DNA of 64,000 nucleotides from a virus: IMG/VR virus record IMGVR_UViG_3300024520_000049, positions 62,001-126,000 of that record; one strand, written 5' to 3'. The notes under the pieces are model-generated. The model had not been told where the DNA came from, searched no databases, and saw only the letters and a program-made list of their open reading frames with translations. Below are positions 50,663 to 59,272 of the stretch, piece by piece (position 1 is the first letter of the stretch; every line of letters begins with the position of its first letter). Both the position numbers and the translations under genes were made by a program.

Positions 50663-52102
50663 ATGTATGATTTGAACAAACAGGTAGCAACGAGCGCGTC
50701 CAACGCAGGTGGTCGCGGTATTTTCAAACAAGGGGTGAAGAAGCGCTTCTTGAACGTGAAGGATGGTGTCACTACGCACTTTCGCGTGATGCCAGCGCAC
50801 AACCCTGGACACCTGCAGCAAAACGCGGACGGCGAGTACGTCGCCACAGACCCGCAGTCATGGGTCTACTTCCGCAATCCAGAAGATGGGCTGCTCACAC
50901 ACTGGGCTCGGCTTATCTTCGTATCGGCCTTTGTTGGTCACGGGTCGGCGAAGGCTGGCGGTCGGCGAGACATCTTGTCTCCACTCACATACGGACCAGA
51001 TCTGGAACACACCCCAGTCTGCCCTGTCACCAAGGTCGCGGAGTTTGCTCAGCGCACCCCAGAGTGGAAGTACCTGACAGAAGACGTGAAGGACGGCAGC
51101 GGTCAGTTTGTTGACCGCAAAGCAATCCAAGCGCCAAGCGAGCAGCTGATCATGAATGTCCTGATGCCCAACGCTCTGGAGGAAGGCTGCGTAATCGGGC
51201 TGCTGTCCAAGAGTGGCTACATCTCTCTGCTCGGTAAGCAGGGTCTGGCTAATCAGGTGAATTCGGCGATTACTCCGGATATACTCAAGATTAACCCTAT
51301 GGCTCGCTTCTCCTGCGGGGATTTAACACATCCCACGGAAGCTCCGCTGCTCTCGTTGACCAAGGAGAACACGGGCACGTACGGCAAGTACATCATCAGC
51401 CTGACACAGCTGCCTAATCATGAGGTACGACGTCTGCCTGCTCCTCCGGAGATCATGGCTCAGCGTATCCCTCTCGCCAGCACACGGTCGCTATTCCCCA
51501 TACGCACCGAGCAGGAAATCGTGGATGAGCTCTGCCAGCTCCTTAACGGGGTGTCCCCGGCCGGGCTTCACGAGCATGAGCTCATCAAGGCGGCTGTAGG
51601 TGAAATGTTCCACGTGCCTGATCCGCCAACACGAGCCTACACTCAGGGCTTCAGCCAACCGCAGCCTGGTGTTGCGATGCCGGGCCAGCCCGCGCATCCA
51701 CCGTTCCCTGGTGGCGGCGCGCCAAGTGGTGTGCCACTGGGAGGTATGCCGACCCCAACTACTGGGGTAGCTCCGCAGCAGGCAGCGATGCCTAGTACAG
51801 CAGTTCCAACTGCTGTACCCACGGCGGCTCCAACCGCAGCACCAACTGCTGCCCCTACCGCAGCACCCACGGCGCCGGCAGCGCCTGCGGCCGCTCCAAC
51901 ACCGGCCGCCCCGGCACAAGCTCCGCCAGGTATGGCTCAATCAGCTATGCCTGCACAGCCGGTTCCCACCGGGTTCGCTGGCCCTCCGCCAGCGCCCACA
52001 ACACCGCCGGCAGCAGCGTCTGCCCCGGTGCCAGGAGAAACGCCACCTGGGTATAACCGGGATGAGTTCCTCAATAAGCTGAACAATGGCAATCAAGCTT
52101 AG
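50663..52102 (+). CDS. candidate single-stranded DNA-binding protein with Pro/Ala/Thr-rich tail
   Basis: 479 aa, strong RBS AAAAGGAG. Residues about 1-310 contain basic and aromatic strand-type segments (RFLNVKDGVTTHFRVMP, SGYISLLGKQGL), plausibly an OB-type core. The C-terminal ~150 residues are low-complexity PTAAP-type repeats. The site between DNA polymerase and recombinase suggests an SSB role, but no SSB motif is decisive, and the C-terminus is not acidic. Confidence 0.45.
   Translation: MYDLNKQVATSASNAGGRGIFKQGVKKRFLNVKDGVTTHFRVMPAHNPGHLQQNADGEYVATDPQSWVYFRNPEDGLLTHWARLIFVSAFVGHGSAKAGGRRDILSPLTYGPDLEHTPVCPVTKVAEFAQRTPEWKYLTEDVKDGSGQFVDRKAIQAPSEQLIMNVLMPNALEEGCVIGLLSKSGYISLLGKQGLANQVNSAITPDILKINPMARFSCGDLTHPTEAPLLSLTKENTGTYGKYIISLTQLPNHEVRRLPAPPEIMAQRIPLASTRSLFPIRTEQEIVDELCQLLNGVSPAGLHEHELIKAAVGEMFHVPDPPTRAYTQGFSQPQPGVAMPGQPAHPPFPGGGAPSGVPLGGMPTPTTGVAPQQAAMPSTAVPTAVPTAAPTAAPTAAPTAAPTAPAAPAAAPTPAAPAQAPPGMAQSAMPAQPVPTGFAGPPPAPTTPPAAASAPVPGETPPGYNRDEFLNKLNNGNQA
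51798..51906 (+). repeat. PTAAP-type coding repeat in the SSB candidate tail
   Basis: About 109 bp encode repeated PTA(A/V)P-like units (AVPTAVPTAAPTAAPTAAP); DNA copies are partly degenerate. Length may vary by slippage. Confidence 0.75.
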
Positions 52103-52118
52103 AGGTAGAAAGAAAACA

Positions 52119-52148
52119 GGGGCAGCCTTTCGGGGCTGCCCCTTATTT
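52119..52148 (+). terminator. rho-independent terminator after the SSB candidate
   Basis: GGGGCAGCC (52119-52127) pairs perfectly with GGCTGCCCC (52134-52142), 6-nt loop, followed by TTATTT. It separates the polymerase unit from the recombinase, perhaps tuning the SSB-to-RecA ratio. Confidence 0.9.
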
Positions 52149-52161
52149 GTGAAGGAGCTCT

Positions 52162-53349
52162 ATGGCTAGGAAAAAGAAGAAAGACGAAATCCCTACTACC
52201 ATTGAAGGCGGCGTCGGCTTCCTGCTAAAGAAGCTTGAGATAGCATCAAAGGCTCGCGCAACAATGAGGGCCACAGACGTATCTGCCACCTGGCGGTACA
52301 TCGACTTTACGGATGTGTCCAAGAACCGGCCCTGCCTACCCTTGGAGTATCTGTACGGGACTCGAGGACTCATATGTGGCCGTATTGTAAAATACAACGC
52401 AGTACACGCTGCGGGTAAGTCTGCGTCCATCTTCATGAACTATGCGATGGGCCAAAGACAGGGTGTTTGGGCAACGCACCTGGAATCAGAAGAGACACCA
52501 CCCCCGCCCGATTTTCAGCGGCATTTGGGGTGTAATCCAAAAGAACTCATTGTGCAGTTTCCGCACAATGTGTCAAATTGCCTCGACGAGGCGGAGACGT
52601 TCATCCGCACGGTACGGGAGAGCTTAGACCCAGATAAGAAGCATCCTATTATTGTGGGTATCGACTCAGTAAGTGGTCTGGCATCTAAGACACTAAACCC
52701 CTCTGCGGCAGAAAAGAAGGAAGAGAATAAGCAGGGCAAGGTGGCTTTCCACTCCCGCGCGTTCAGTGAGTTCTTCCGGGAGAAGCTGCCTATGTTTAAG
52801 GAGTATGACGCAGTCATGGTATCCAGCGGGCAGCTGAAAGCAGACATCGGCGCAGCCAGTGTTTTCGGGGCTAAAGGCCCTCAGCAAACGAGTCTGGCCG
52901 ATGCGCCATTCTCCTACCACGCCAGCTGGACTGTGGAGATCACACATGGTAAGTGGTGGGTCGAAGGTGTCGGTGACATCGGCGAGACGATCACCTGCCG
53001 CACCACCAAAAATAAGCTGGCCTCTCGGGGTCGGATGATAAAGATACATCTGCTTAAGCCAGAGCTTGCCGGCGGGGATGTAGGGTGGGACTTCACCGAA
53101 GCTCACAAGACGTTGTTCCTTAAGGCTAAGCCTTTTGACGAAGACACCTACACGAACTCCGGCGGGTGGCACAAGCACCCTAAACTGAATGGCGGGAAAA
53201 GCGTGCAAAACTTCACGGAGTTTCTTGACCTGATGTACGACAATGAGGAAGTGCTCATGGAGTGCCGGCGGAACTTGCGTATTCGCGGATTCGGCCTGGA
53301 TTTTGAAGCCCCGTATATTGCGGAGGAGCCCGATGCCGGAGATTCCTGA
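52162..53349 (+). CDS. RecA/UvsX-like recombinase
   Basis: 395 aa, RBS GAAGGAG. Promotes strand exchange. RecA-core features are visible: a nucleotide loop VHAAGKSAS (81-89), where the first Gly of the Walker A is missing (A80), the catalytic-type Glu in HLESEE (E108/E110) and Walker B IIVGIDSVSG (D168). Length is close to UvsX (about 390). The atypical Walker A suggests altered ATP use, but other residues fit. It overlaps the next gene. Confidence 0.82.
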   Translation: MARKKKKDEIPTTIEGGVGFLLKKLEIASKARATMRATDVSATWRYIDFTDVSKNRPCLPLEYLYGTRGLICGRIVKYNAVHAAGKSASIFMNYAMGQRQGVWATHLESEETPPPPDFQRHLGCNPKELIVQFPHNVSNCLDEAETFIRTVRESLDPDKKHPIIVGIDSVSGLASKTLNPSAAEKKEENKQGKVAFHSRAFSEFFREKLPMFKEYDAVMVSSGQLKADIGAASVFGAKGPQQTSLADAPFSYHASWTVEITHGKWWVEGVGDIGETITCRTTKNKLASRGRMIKIHLLKPELAGGDVGWDFTEAHKTLFLKAKPFDEDTYTNSGGWHKHPKLNGGKSVQNFTEFLDLMYDNEEVLMECRRNLRIRGFGLDFEAPYIAEEPDAGDS

Positions 53350-53860
53350 GCATATACGAGACAAGATACTCTCGCGTAGTAACTACGCAGTAGAGGAGAA
53401 GCTTGCCAGGCGGGTCCGAGCAGCACTCGGGCTCCGTCCAGCGAGTCTCAAAGCGCTGCGGCGCGATCGCATGAACGAGACAGACAAGGGCTACGCCACC
53501 GACTGGGAGCTTGTACGAGATATCCTCTACGACTTGCTACCCGGTTTGCTGGAGGGCGGCAGGAAGAAGCCGCTGCACGTCTTCTCCTCGCGGTGCGTTA
53601 AAGAGACGGAAGATCATATCCGCTTTGCGTACCCGCCGGACAAGGGCCTACCCACTGTGCCTACGTTCTTCATCATATACCCTGGCGGTGACGTCAGTGT
53701 TGTCACACTTATGCTCCGGGCCAGTTTACCAGCTGTCCCGGGGAAGTTTTCGGTGCGCCCGTTCCATGGGCTTATCGTCGCCGTGGACAGGCCATTAGCG
53801 GACTTTGCAGAACCTTTGCAAGAAGCCGCAGAGTGCTGGAAACGTCACCATAATGTGTAG
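53333..53860 (+). CDS. hypothetical protein in recombination block
   Basis: 175 aa from ATG 53333, which has GGAGGAG upstream and overlaps the recombinase end by 17 bp. Basic N-terminus (EKLARRVRAALGLRPASLKALRRDR) and a C-terminal alpha/beta part (PTFFIIYPGGDVSVVTLML). No family recognised; coupling suggests an accessory to the recombinase. Confidence 0.5.
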   Translation: MPEIPEHIRDKILSRSNYAVEEKLARRVRAALGLRPASLKALRRDRMNETDKGYATDWELVRDILYDLLPGLLEGGRKKPLHVFSSRCVKETEDHIRFAYPPDKGLPTVPTFFIIYPGGDVSVVTLMLRASLPAVPGKFSVRPFHGLIVAVDRPLADFAEPLQEAAECWKRHHNV

Positions 53861-54206
53861 CGACGTGCTCGTGTTAGAGCATTCAGGAGAATCCGCAGAC
53901 CCCTGCAAGGTGGTGTCTGCGGACTACCGGGCGGTGTTTCGCATACCCCCCGACGAACTGGCCGCACGGTCAGTCACTGAGGTTATCGCGTATTTCCTAA
54001 CGGAGTCGCGAAGCCCCGGCTGGAACTCGCAAATGCGGGCACCAATCAAAATCGGGGATATTATCTGGATCCCCAAAGAGAGTATTCTAGGCGGCGCCTG
54101 GATGATATGCCCGGTATCGCCACACCGCACCGGTTTGATGTTCACGCAGTGGCCAGACTACACTGCGAAACCTGTTGAAATTAACTTCGAGGAGATTGCT
54201 ATATGA
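53853..54206 (+). CDS. hypothetical small protein
   Basis: 117 aa from ATG 53853, overlapping the previous gene by 8 bp. Beta-rich with a segment PIKIGDIIWIPKES; no Shine-Dalgarno of note. It overlaps the next gene by four bases (ATGA). Unknown function. Confidence 0.45.
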   Translation: MCSDVLVLEHSGESADPCKVVSADYRAVFRIPPDELAARSVTEVIAYFLTESRSPGWNSQMRAPIKIGDIIWIPKESILGGAWMICPVSPHRTGLMFTQWPDYTAKPVEINFEEIAI

Positions 54207-54865
54207 CAAACCCGTCGGGGCTGGAGAGACTTGCATTTATGTACTGCCTCACAGCCATAGATCACGAAGAGGTTGAGCGGGCCAAAGGTGGTCAGCTTGT
54301 ATTCCCAAAGGACGATCCATACACCGCAGACACCCTCTCAGCTCGGGAGAACTGGTTTGAAGAGGAAGCCAGAAAGTACGATCGATTCCGTCAGGTGGTT
54401 CGCGTCACCCTGCTGTGCCCCCCGCACGATTGTGTTTCCTTATTTAGCGCGGACGAGGCATCATTGCTCTCTCAGCTATGGGACGCACTCGCAAGCTACG
54501 GGGTAGGAGGGTATCGTGAAGTCGCGGGCTGGGAGGTTCAAGAACGGACCTGGCCGACGCTACTTAACCGTAGCCTTGTTAATGGTGTGCAGATCCCTGC
54601 ATGGGCTAAACACGACCTAACCAGGCGCTGGCCGGTTATCCAGCTCCACGACATAAGCCAGATCTACAAGTCTGGTGCGTCCCATTACAACAGACCCCTG
54701 CCAAAAATGGAGCACGTGCTACGCTTCTGGCTGGGCGAGGACTTCCCCTGCGAGTCTGACCTGCAGATTGCTGCGAGTGTCTACCCGCAGCGGGAGGAAT
54801 TGAAGCATCAAACTTGTCAGTACGTTGATGGTATGTGCAGAGCAGTAGCCCGGTACATTGCGTAG
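54203..54865 (+). CDS. exonuclease-like protein, PolB-type 3'-5' pattern, probably degenerate
   Basis: 220 aa, RBS GAGGAG. From about residue 105 the layout GGYREVAGWEVQERTWPTLL, then a strand (WPVIQLHDISQIY), a G/Y-x-R segment and a late YVDGMCRAVARYI recalls DEDDy exonucleases of the PolB-related group. The first acidic pair is missing or moved, and the FD of motif 2 is TWP, so activity is doubtful. Alternative: an unrelated structural fold. Placed next to a methyltransferase in the recombination block. Confidence 0.4.
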   Translation: MTNPSGLERLAFMYCLTAIDHEEVERAKGGQLVFPKDDPYTADTLSARENWFEEEARKYDRFRQVVRVTLLCPPHDCVSLFSADEASLLSQLWDALASYGVGGYREVAGWEVQERTWPTLLNRSLVNGVQIPAWAKHDLTRRWPVIQLHDISQIYKSGASHYNRPLPKMEHVLRFWLGEDFPCESDLQIAASVYPQREELKHQTCQYVDGMCRAVARYIA

Positions 54866-54871
54866 CAACTA

Positions 54872-55507
54872 ATGACAAGAACCACTGAACGATACGTGTA
54901 TAATGGTCCGGTACCTCCGGACAACACAGATACCAACTTTAAGCCTAACCGATACATCCTTGCCTACGCTCAGAAAACGGTTAAACCCGGTGGACGTATC
55001 CTGGATTACGGGGCCGGCAGATATGCCCGCAACGCTAAAGGTTTGCGGGAGTTGGGATTCGAAGTTTACGCGTATGATCCTTATGAACATAAGTGCAGTG
55101 GCGACGGGTGGGCAGGAGTCTCTGAGGACTTGCCCGTAGGTGAGCGGTTTGATCTCGTGTTCAGCGCGTATGTGCTGAACGTAGTGACAGAGGCTGTTGA
55201 GCAGACTTTGGACTTTTCGGACTTTGGTCCGGACGTTCACTGGGCGCGCGGCTCTGACATACTCAAAATGGCGCGCGGCGCACTCAACGTAAAGCGCAAA
55301 GGTCGCGTGTTTGAGTTTTTCATGGATACTTTCGCTAAGGTTCACCCCACGGCGGGAGAGGAGATGGAACATGGAGAGGTTACCGAGGACACACTCATGC
55401 AGTTCTGTGAACATGGCATGATCACCATACGGGGGTTCCAGAGAATTCCCAGCCCTCCTGGGTATGTTAGGATTCCACAGGGAAGTAGCAGTTTGTTTTT
55501 GAAATAG
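54872..55507 (+). CDS. class I SAM-dependent methyltransferase
   Basis: 211 aa. SAM-binding motif I ILDYGAGR (43-50), motif II acidic end AYDP (67-70) and the post-motif strand RFDLVFSAYVL (92-102) define a Rossmann methyltransferase. The substrate is not clear; DNA, RNA, protein or small molecule are possible. It sits 6 bp after the previous gene. Confidence 0.75.
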   Translation: MTRTTERYVYNGPVPPDNTDTNFKPNRYILAYAQKTVKPGGRILDYGAGRYARNAKGLRELGFEVYAYDPYEHKCSGDGWAGVSEDLPVGERFDLVFSAYVLNVVTEAVEQTLDFSDFGPDVHWARGSDILKMARGALNVKRKGRVFEFFMDTFAKVHPTAGEEMEHGEVTEDTLMQFCEHGMITIRGFQRIPSPPGYVRIPQGSSSLFLK

Positions 55508-55541
55508 GAAAATGATATGAAAGAACAGGTAAAGAGGTCAT

Positions 55542-57194
55542 ATGAGCTTAGATAATGCACTCGCTGTGATGGGCTTCGACAAAGTACGCGCAGGGCAGCG
55601 AAAGATGGTAGAGGCAGTAATCGCCGGTGGTGATCTGCTGGGCGTAATGCCCACAGGCAGCGGCAAGAGTGGGGTATACATTTTACCCTGCCTTGCTAAT
55701 CGCTGGAGGGGGCTGATCTTCAGCCCCCTGATCTCCTTGCAGGGGGATCAAGTACAAAAGTTGACAGACCGGGGTGTTTCGGCCGCGGCAATTAACTCCA
55801 CAAACTCTTCGGAGTGTAACCAGCAGACACTGGACGCATGGTGCGCAGGGAATCTGCAGTTCTTATTTGTGGCGCCAGAGCAGTTGGCGCGTGACCAGTT
55901 CCGTGCGACGCTTCTGGAGTATCGGCCGGATCTTGTAGTGGTGGATGAAGTGCATACCGCCGCCGCGTGGGCCGATGACTTTCGGCCGGCGTACAAACTC
56001 ATCGCGCCGGTAGTCCGTCAATTGCGGCCGGCACAGTTACTGTGTCTGACAGCGACGCTGACGCCAGACAACGAGGCGTCAGTGCGGACAATCATGGGAA
56101 TGGAGACCGCGCAAAAGATATCCCATTACAAACGCCGCAAGAACCTGGAGCTCAGCTCGAGGTACTGTGCGACAACAAAGGACATTGTAGACATTGCTCG
56201 GGAGTCCACAGGCCCGACCATCATCTACTGTGCGACAGTAGCACGTATCGAGAAGCATCTGTTCCCTGCTATGCAGAAGGCGTTTGCTGACTCAGGCGGG
56301 GTGATCAAGTATCATGGACAGCTCTCCGCGTCCGCACGTGAGATGAACATGAAGATGTTTATGCAGGGGATGGCCAAGTATGTCCTTGCAACAAATGCAT
56401 TCGGGCTCGGCGTGGACAAAGCCGACGTACGGATGGTGCTACACGCGGACACGCCCGGATCAGTCGAAGCCTACGCACAGGAGGCTGGCCGTGCCGGCAG
56501 AGATGGTAAGCCCTCCAAGTGCGTGCTTGGGTACAATGAAGGTTCGATACGTACTCAGAAGTTTTTCGTGGACTCAAAAAATCCTCCGCGGAAAGACTAC
56601 GAAGCCACCTGGGCGGCGCTGCTTAAACTTACTCAGCAGGGTAAGACGGCTATCACCATGACACTGGATGAGATCGCCAGCAACGCTGGTGTGAAGGCCC
56701 CGCAGCTGGGCGCAGTGATGAACGTGCTGCAAGGGGCGAAGCTGGTCTCACGAACGAGTGGGAGGTACGTAGAGACCGTAAAAATACTCGGCAACCGCCC
56801 AACTGACAATGAAGAACTCACAGAGGTCTACGACCGCATTGTAATTGGGATGACGTACGGGCAGACAGCCATATCTATGCCGCCCTCCGATATGGCGAAG
56901 CTCATTAAAGTAAAAACCGTGACAGGCATGCGCCAGCTGATGGTCGCTTTAGAGGTGGCAGAGGCCGTAGACTACACACCCGCTAGTCGGGCGAAAACAA
57001 CCCAGCTCCGCACAACAGAGCTGAGCCTGGACTGGGATCGACTGGCGAAGAAGCGAGTACGTGAGCTCACCAGCCTCGCCCACGTGCAGACGTACCTGGA
57101 CGTCACAAAGAAAAACAAGCACAGCGCTCTGGAGTATTACTTTGAAAACGGTAGTGTTCCAAAGAACGAAGCGGCGTTTGATACTTGTGACTGA
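55542..57194 (+). CDS. recQ: RecQ-like helicase
   Basis: 550 aa. Motif 0 RAGQR (16-20), Walker A MPTGSGKS (36-43), VVDEVH (133-138), LTATLTP (169-175), ATNAFGLGVDK and QEAGRAGRDG (motif VI) are in order. The HTAAAWADDFRPAY stretch is the RecQ-specific aromatic-loop region. The C-terminal zinc/RQC region is reduced. It unwinds recombination and repair intermediates 3' to 5'. RBS AAAGAGG. Confidence 0.9.
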   Translation: MSLDNALAVMGFDKVRAGQRKMVEAVIAGGDLLGVMPTGSGKSGVYILPCLANRWRGLIFSPLISLQGDQVQKLTDRGVSAAAINSTNSSECNQQTLDAWCAGNLQFLFVAPEQLARDQFRATLLEYRPDLVVVDEVHTAAAWADDFRPAYKLIAPVVRQLRPAQLLCLTATLTPDNEASVRTIMGMETAQKISHYKRRKNLELSSRYCATTKDIVDIARESTGPTIIYCATVARIEKHLFPAMQKAFADSGGVIKYHGQLSASAREMNMKMFMQGMAKYVLATNAFGLGVDKADVRMVLHADTPGSVEAYAQEAGRAGRDGKPSKCVLGYNEGSIRTQKFFVDSKNPPRKDYEATWAALLKLTQQGKTAITMTLDEIASNAGVKAPQLGAVMNVLQGAKLVSRTSGRYVETVKILGNRPTDNEELTEVYDRIVIGMTYGQTAISMPPSDMAKLIKVKTVTGMRQLMVALEVAEAVDYTPASRAKTTQLRTTELSLDWDRLAKKRVRELTSLAHVQTYLDVTKKNKHSALEYYFENGSVPKNEAAFDTCD

Positions 57195-57858
57195 AGCGGA
57201 GCGTCTTATCGATGAGCTGTCTTATGAAGACATACAACGCTACTCTCGTTATTTCTTGTCAGTGGCGCCGAAAACTCCAGACGAGTTTCTGCGCCGCTGG
57301 TTGTTCTCATTCTCGTCTATTCAGACGGGGTGGGCGCAAAACGTGGCGTTGTACAACGCCATTAAAGATCTACAATGGGGGTGGTCAGAAGACGCCTTGC
57401 TGGGGTGCATAAAAGGCTCAAAGGCCGGGTTGCACAACAGACGCTGCCGTTTCATTTGGGGGTTTTACGAGCAATTCCGTAAAAATCCTGCTAAGTTTTA
57501 CGGTAGGAAGGGCGAAAGCTGGGTAGATTATCGGGATCGCCTCATGGGAATGATCCCCGGTATCGGCCTGGCTAAGACAGCCTTCGTGCTTGAAATGACG
57601 TGGCCTATCAAGGCGCAGATTTGCTGCCTGGACCGTCACATTATAAGGATGTTTGGAGAGAACGCAGAAAAGATTACGAATAAGAAGTACAAAGAACTTG
57701 AGCAAGAATGGGTAAGGTTGTGTAAACGAAAGGGCGCTCCTCCTGCGATCGCCCGGGCAATATGCTGGGATAAGATACAGGATGAGTCAGACAGCAGCTA
57801 CTGGTGCTGCGTGTTTCACGAAGAACGAACGATACTATCGAGGGCGCTGGCGGTATGA
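57187..57858 (+). CDS. EndoIII-like (HhH-GPD) DNA glycosylase
   Basis: 223 aa from GTG 57187, overlapping the RecQ stop; no upstream ATG in this frame is better placed. The helix-hairpin-helix IPGIGLAKTAFVLEM (123-137) and following CLDRHIIRMFG (D149) match endonuclease III (LPGVGRKTA, VDTHIFRV). A Lys is present in the hairpin. There is no C-terminal FeS Cys set. Probably removes damaged or modified bases. Confidence 0.72.
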   Translation: MTEAERLIDELSYEDIQRYSRYFLSVAPKTPDEFLRRWLFSFSSIQTGWAQNVALYNAIKDLQWGWSEDALLGCIKGSKAGLHNRRCRFIWGFYEQFRKNPAKFYGRKGESWVDYRDRLMGMIPGIGLAKTAFVLEMTWPIKAQICCLDRHIIRMFGENAEKITNKKYKELEQEWVRLCKRKGAPPAIARAICWDKIQDESDSSYWCCVFHEERTILSRALAV

Positions 57859-58313
57859 AAGAATGGTGGCAAGGTTTACCATCGATAATGGACGTAGAGG
57901 TATCGCAAGGGTCGGGGTCGCAGAAACCCCTCCCTGGGCAGATACTTCCATGTATGCTGTGTAAGAAGCCATTTCTTATGCGCAAGTACCTTGGACCTCC
58001 GGACCAGATATGTTCGGAGTGCTTCAAAACTTATGCTGATGCTGCGAAGATCGTGTGCGTTAAGTGTAAGGCTGTCATCGCCAGGGTTAAGCCCGAGGTG
58101 TTGGACAGTGGTTTCTACATAAGGCCGAAGGCCGTGCTGCACACCGACAAATGTGGGATGTGCTATGTGGGGACTGAGGAGCGGTGGACGTCCACTGTTA
58201 TCGAGGTAGCCGAATGGGAGACACGAATTGGTCGCCGCAAGACGACTATCTTCCTGGCCAAGCTCGGCCCCGAGAATGTTCCAACAATAACGAAAAACGA
58301 AAAGAAGGAGTAA
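57855..58313 (+). CDS. zinc-ribbon-type protein
   Basis: 152 aa from ATG 57855 (ATGA overlap). Two Cys pairs, CMLCKKPF and CSECFK, and then CVKCK and CGMC, fit two zinc ribbons. A charged tail ends the protein. No function recognised; could bind nucleic acid. Confidence 0.55.
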   Translation: MKEWWQGLPSIMDVEVSQGSGSQKPLPGQILPCMLCKKPFLMRKYLGPPDQICSECFKTYADAAKIVCVKCKAVIARVKPEVLDSGFYIRPKAVLHTDKCGMCYVGTEERWTSTVIEVAEWETRIGRRKTTIFLAKLGPENVPTITKNEKKE

Positions 58314-58316
58314 CCC

Positions 58317-58526
58317 ATGGTTAACTTTATCATAGGTCTCACTGCCGGCTTCATTACCGGCGTAGGTTATGCTGAGCGTCACGAGCGCCCTTGGCATGAG
58401 CTGAAAACCTCATTAGCGTGCAGCGCCATCGGCGCGTACCGTCTGGTGAAAGGTGGCCCTCACGCCCCGACACCAGAAGATGCCACGTCTGAGCCACCAG
58501 TTGGCGCAGAGCAGTCCGCAGCCTGA
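58317..58526 (+). CDS. small membrane-type protein
   Basis: 69 aa, RBS AAGGAG. A short hydrophobic N-terminal helix (NFIIGLTAGFITGVGY), then a polar Pro/Ala/Glu-rich tail. It overlaps the glycosyltransferase gene (TGATG). Possibly anchors a partner at the membrane. Confidence 0.5.
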   Translation: MVNFIIGLTAGFITGVGYAERHERPWHELKTSLACSAIGAYRLVKGGPHAPTPEDATSEPPVGAEQSAA

Positions 58527-59272
58527 TGCTGCAATGCTGCGAGTGGGCAAAGACTGAGCTTCGGGGGGAGTTTGGGGTGGTTATCGCCTCAGACTCCTCC
58601 CAGGAGTGGCTGCTGCCTTGGTGGTTTCGCAAGTTCCGGAAACACAACCCAGACGTTTTTGTCACGCTATTTGATCTTGGCATGACTACTGACGGGCGCA
58701 ATGTGGCAGAGAGCCTTTGCCACGACGTCCGGAAGCTGGAGATCCCCTTCAAGGTTCTTGGCTGGATGTGTAAACCGTTTGCCGTCGTGCAGGCGCCGTA
58801 CTCTATCATCTTGTGGATCGACTTAGACTGCGAGGTGCTTCACTCCGTGAGAGAGTTCGGTCTGCTGAACTCTCTCATCAATCACCTGTATCTACACCCA
58901 GACGAGGGGACGCCTCCTGAGTGGCAAGCCAAGCTGCTCCCCGGCGAGGTGATGTATAACAGCGGGGTGCTTCTGGTTAACAACGGGCACCCGGCTATGC
59001 CTGAGTGGGCACGGGCCTGCCTGGAGGGGCTGAACTACGTACGCAGTGATCAGGAGGCGCTCTCCCGCGTGCTGCACCTGCGGCAGACTGTTGTGGGCGA
59101 GCTTGGGGCTGAGTGGAATAACCTGCGACTCGACCCTCCTGTGCGCAACCCAAAGATACGGCACTGGACCGGCCCTCACGGCAAGGCCATCATCCGTGAC
59201 CAGATAGCGAGTCAGCAGTGGCGCAAAAACTTCATCCAAACCGAGCCGAGGTTCACTGATGACGTTCTTTGA
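58526..59272 (+). CDS. GT8-like glycosyltransferase
   Basis: 248 aa. GT-A fold: the metal-binding DLD in IILWIDLDCEV (99-101), EVMYNSGVLLVNNG (141-154) and the SDQEAL segment (174-179) fit GT8 enzymes, which transfer sugars from nucleotide donors. Substrate unknown. It overlaps the next gene by 14 bp. Together with the genes at 9683 and 62989 it makes at least three glycosyltransferase genes in the window. Confidence 0.72.
   Translation: MLQCCEWAKTELRGEFGVVIASDSSQEWLLPWWFRKFRKHNPDVFVTLFDLGMTTDGRNVAESLCHDVRKLEIPFKVLGWMCKPFAVVQAPYSIILWIDLDCEVLHSVREFGLLNSLINHLYLHPDEGTPPEWQAKLLPGEVMYNSGVLLVNNGHPAMPEWARACLEGLNYVRSDQEALSRVLHLRQTVVGELGAEWNNLRLDPPVRNPKIRHWTGPHGKAIIRDQIASQQWRKNFIQTEPRFTDDVL

Noticed and set aside
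55517-55555. 12-codon ORF overlapping the RecQ start, possible leader peptide
   Set aside because: No dedicated RBS beyond A/G-rich sequence; too short to separate from chance. Kept only as a weak possibility.
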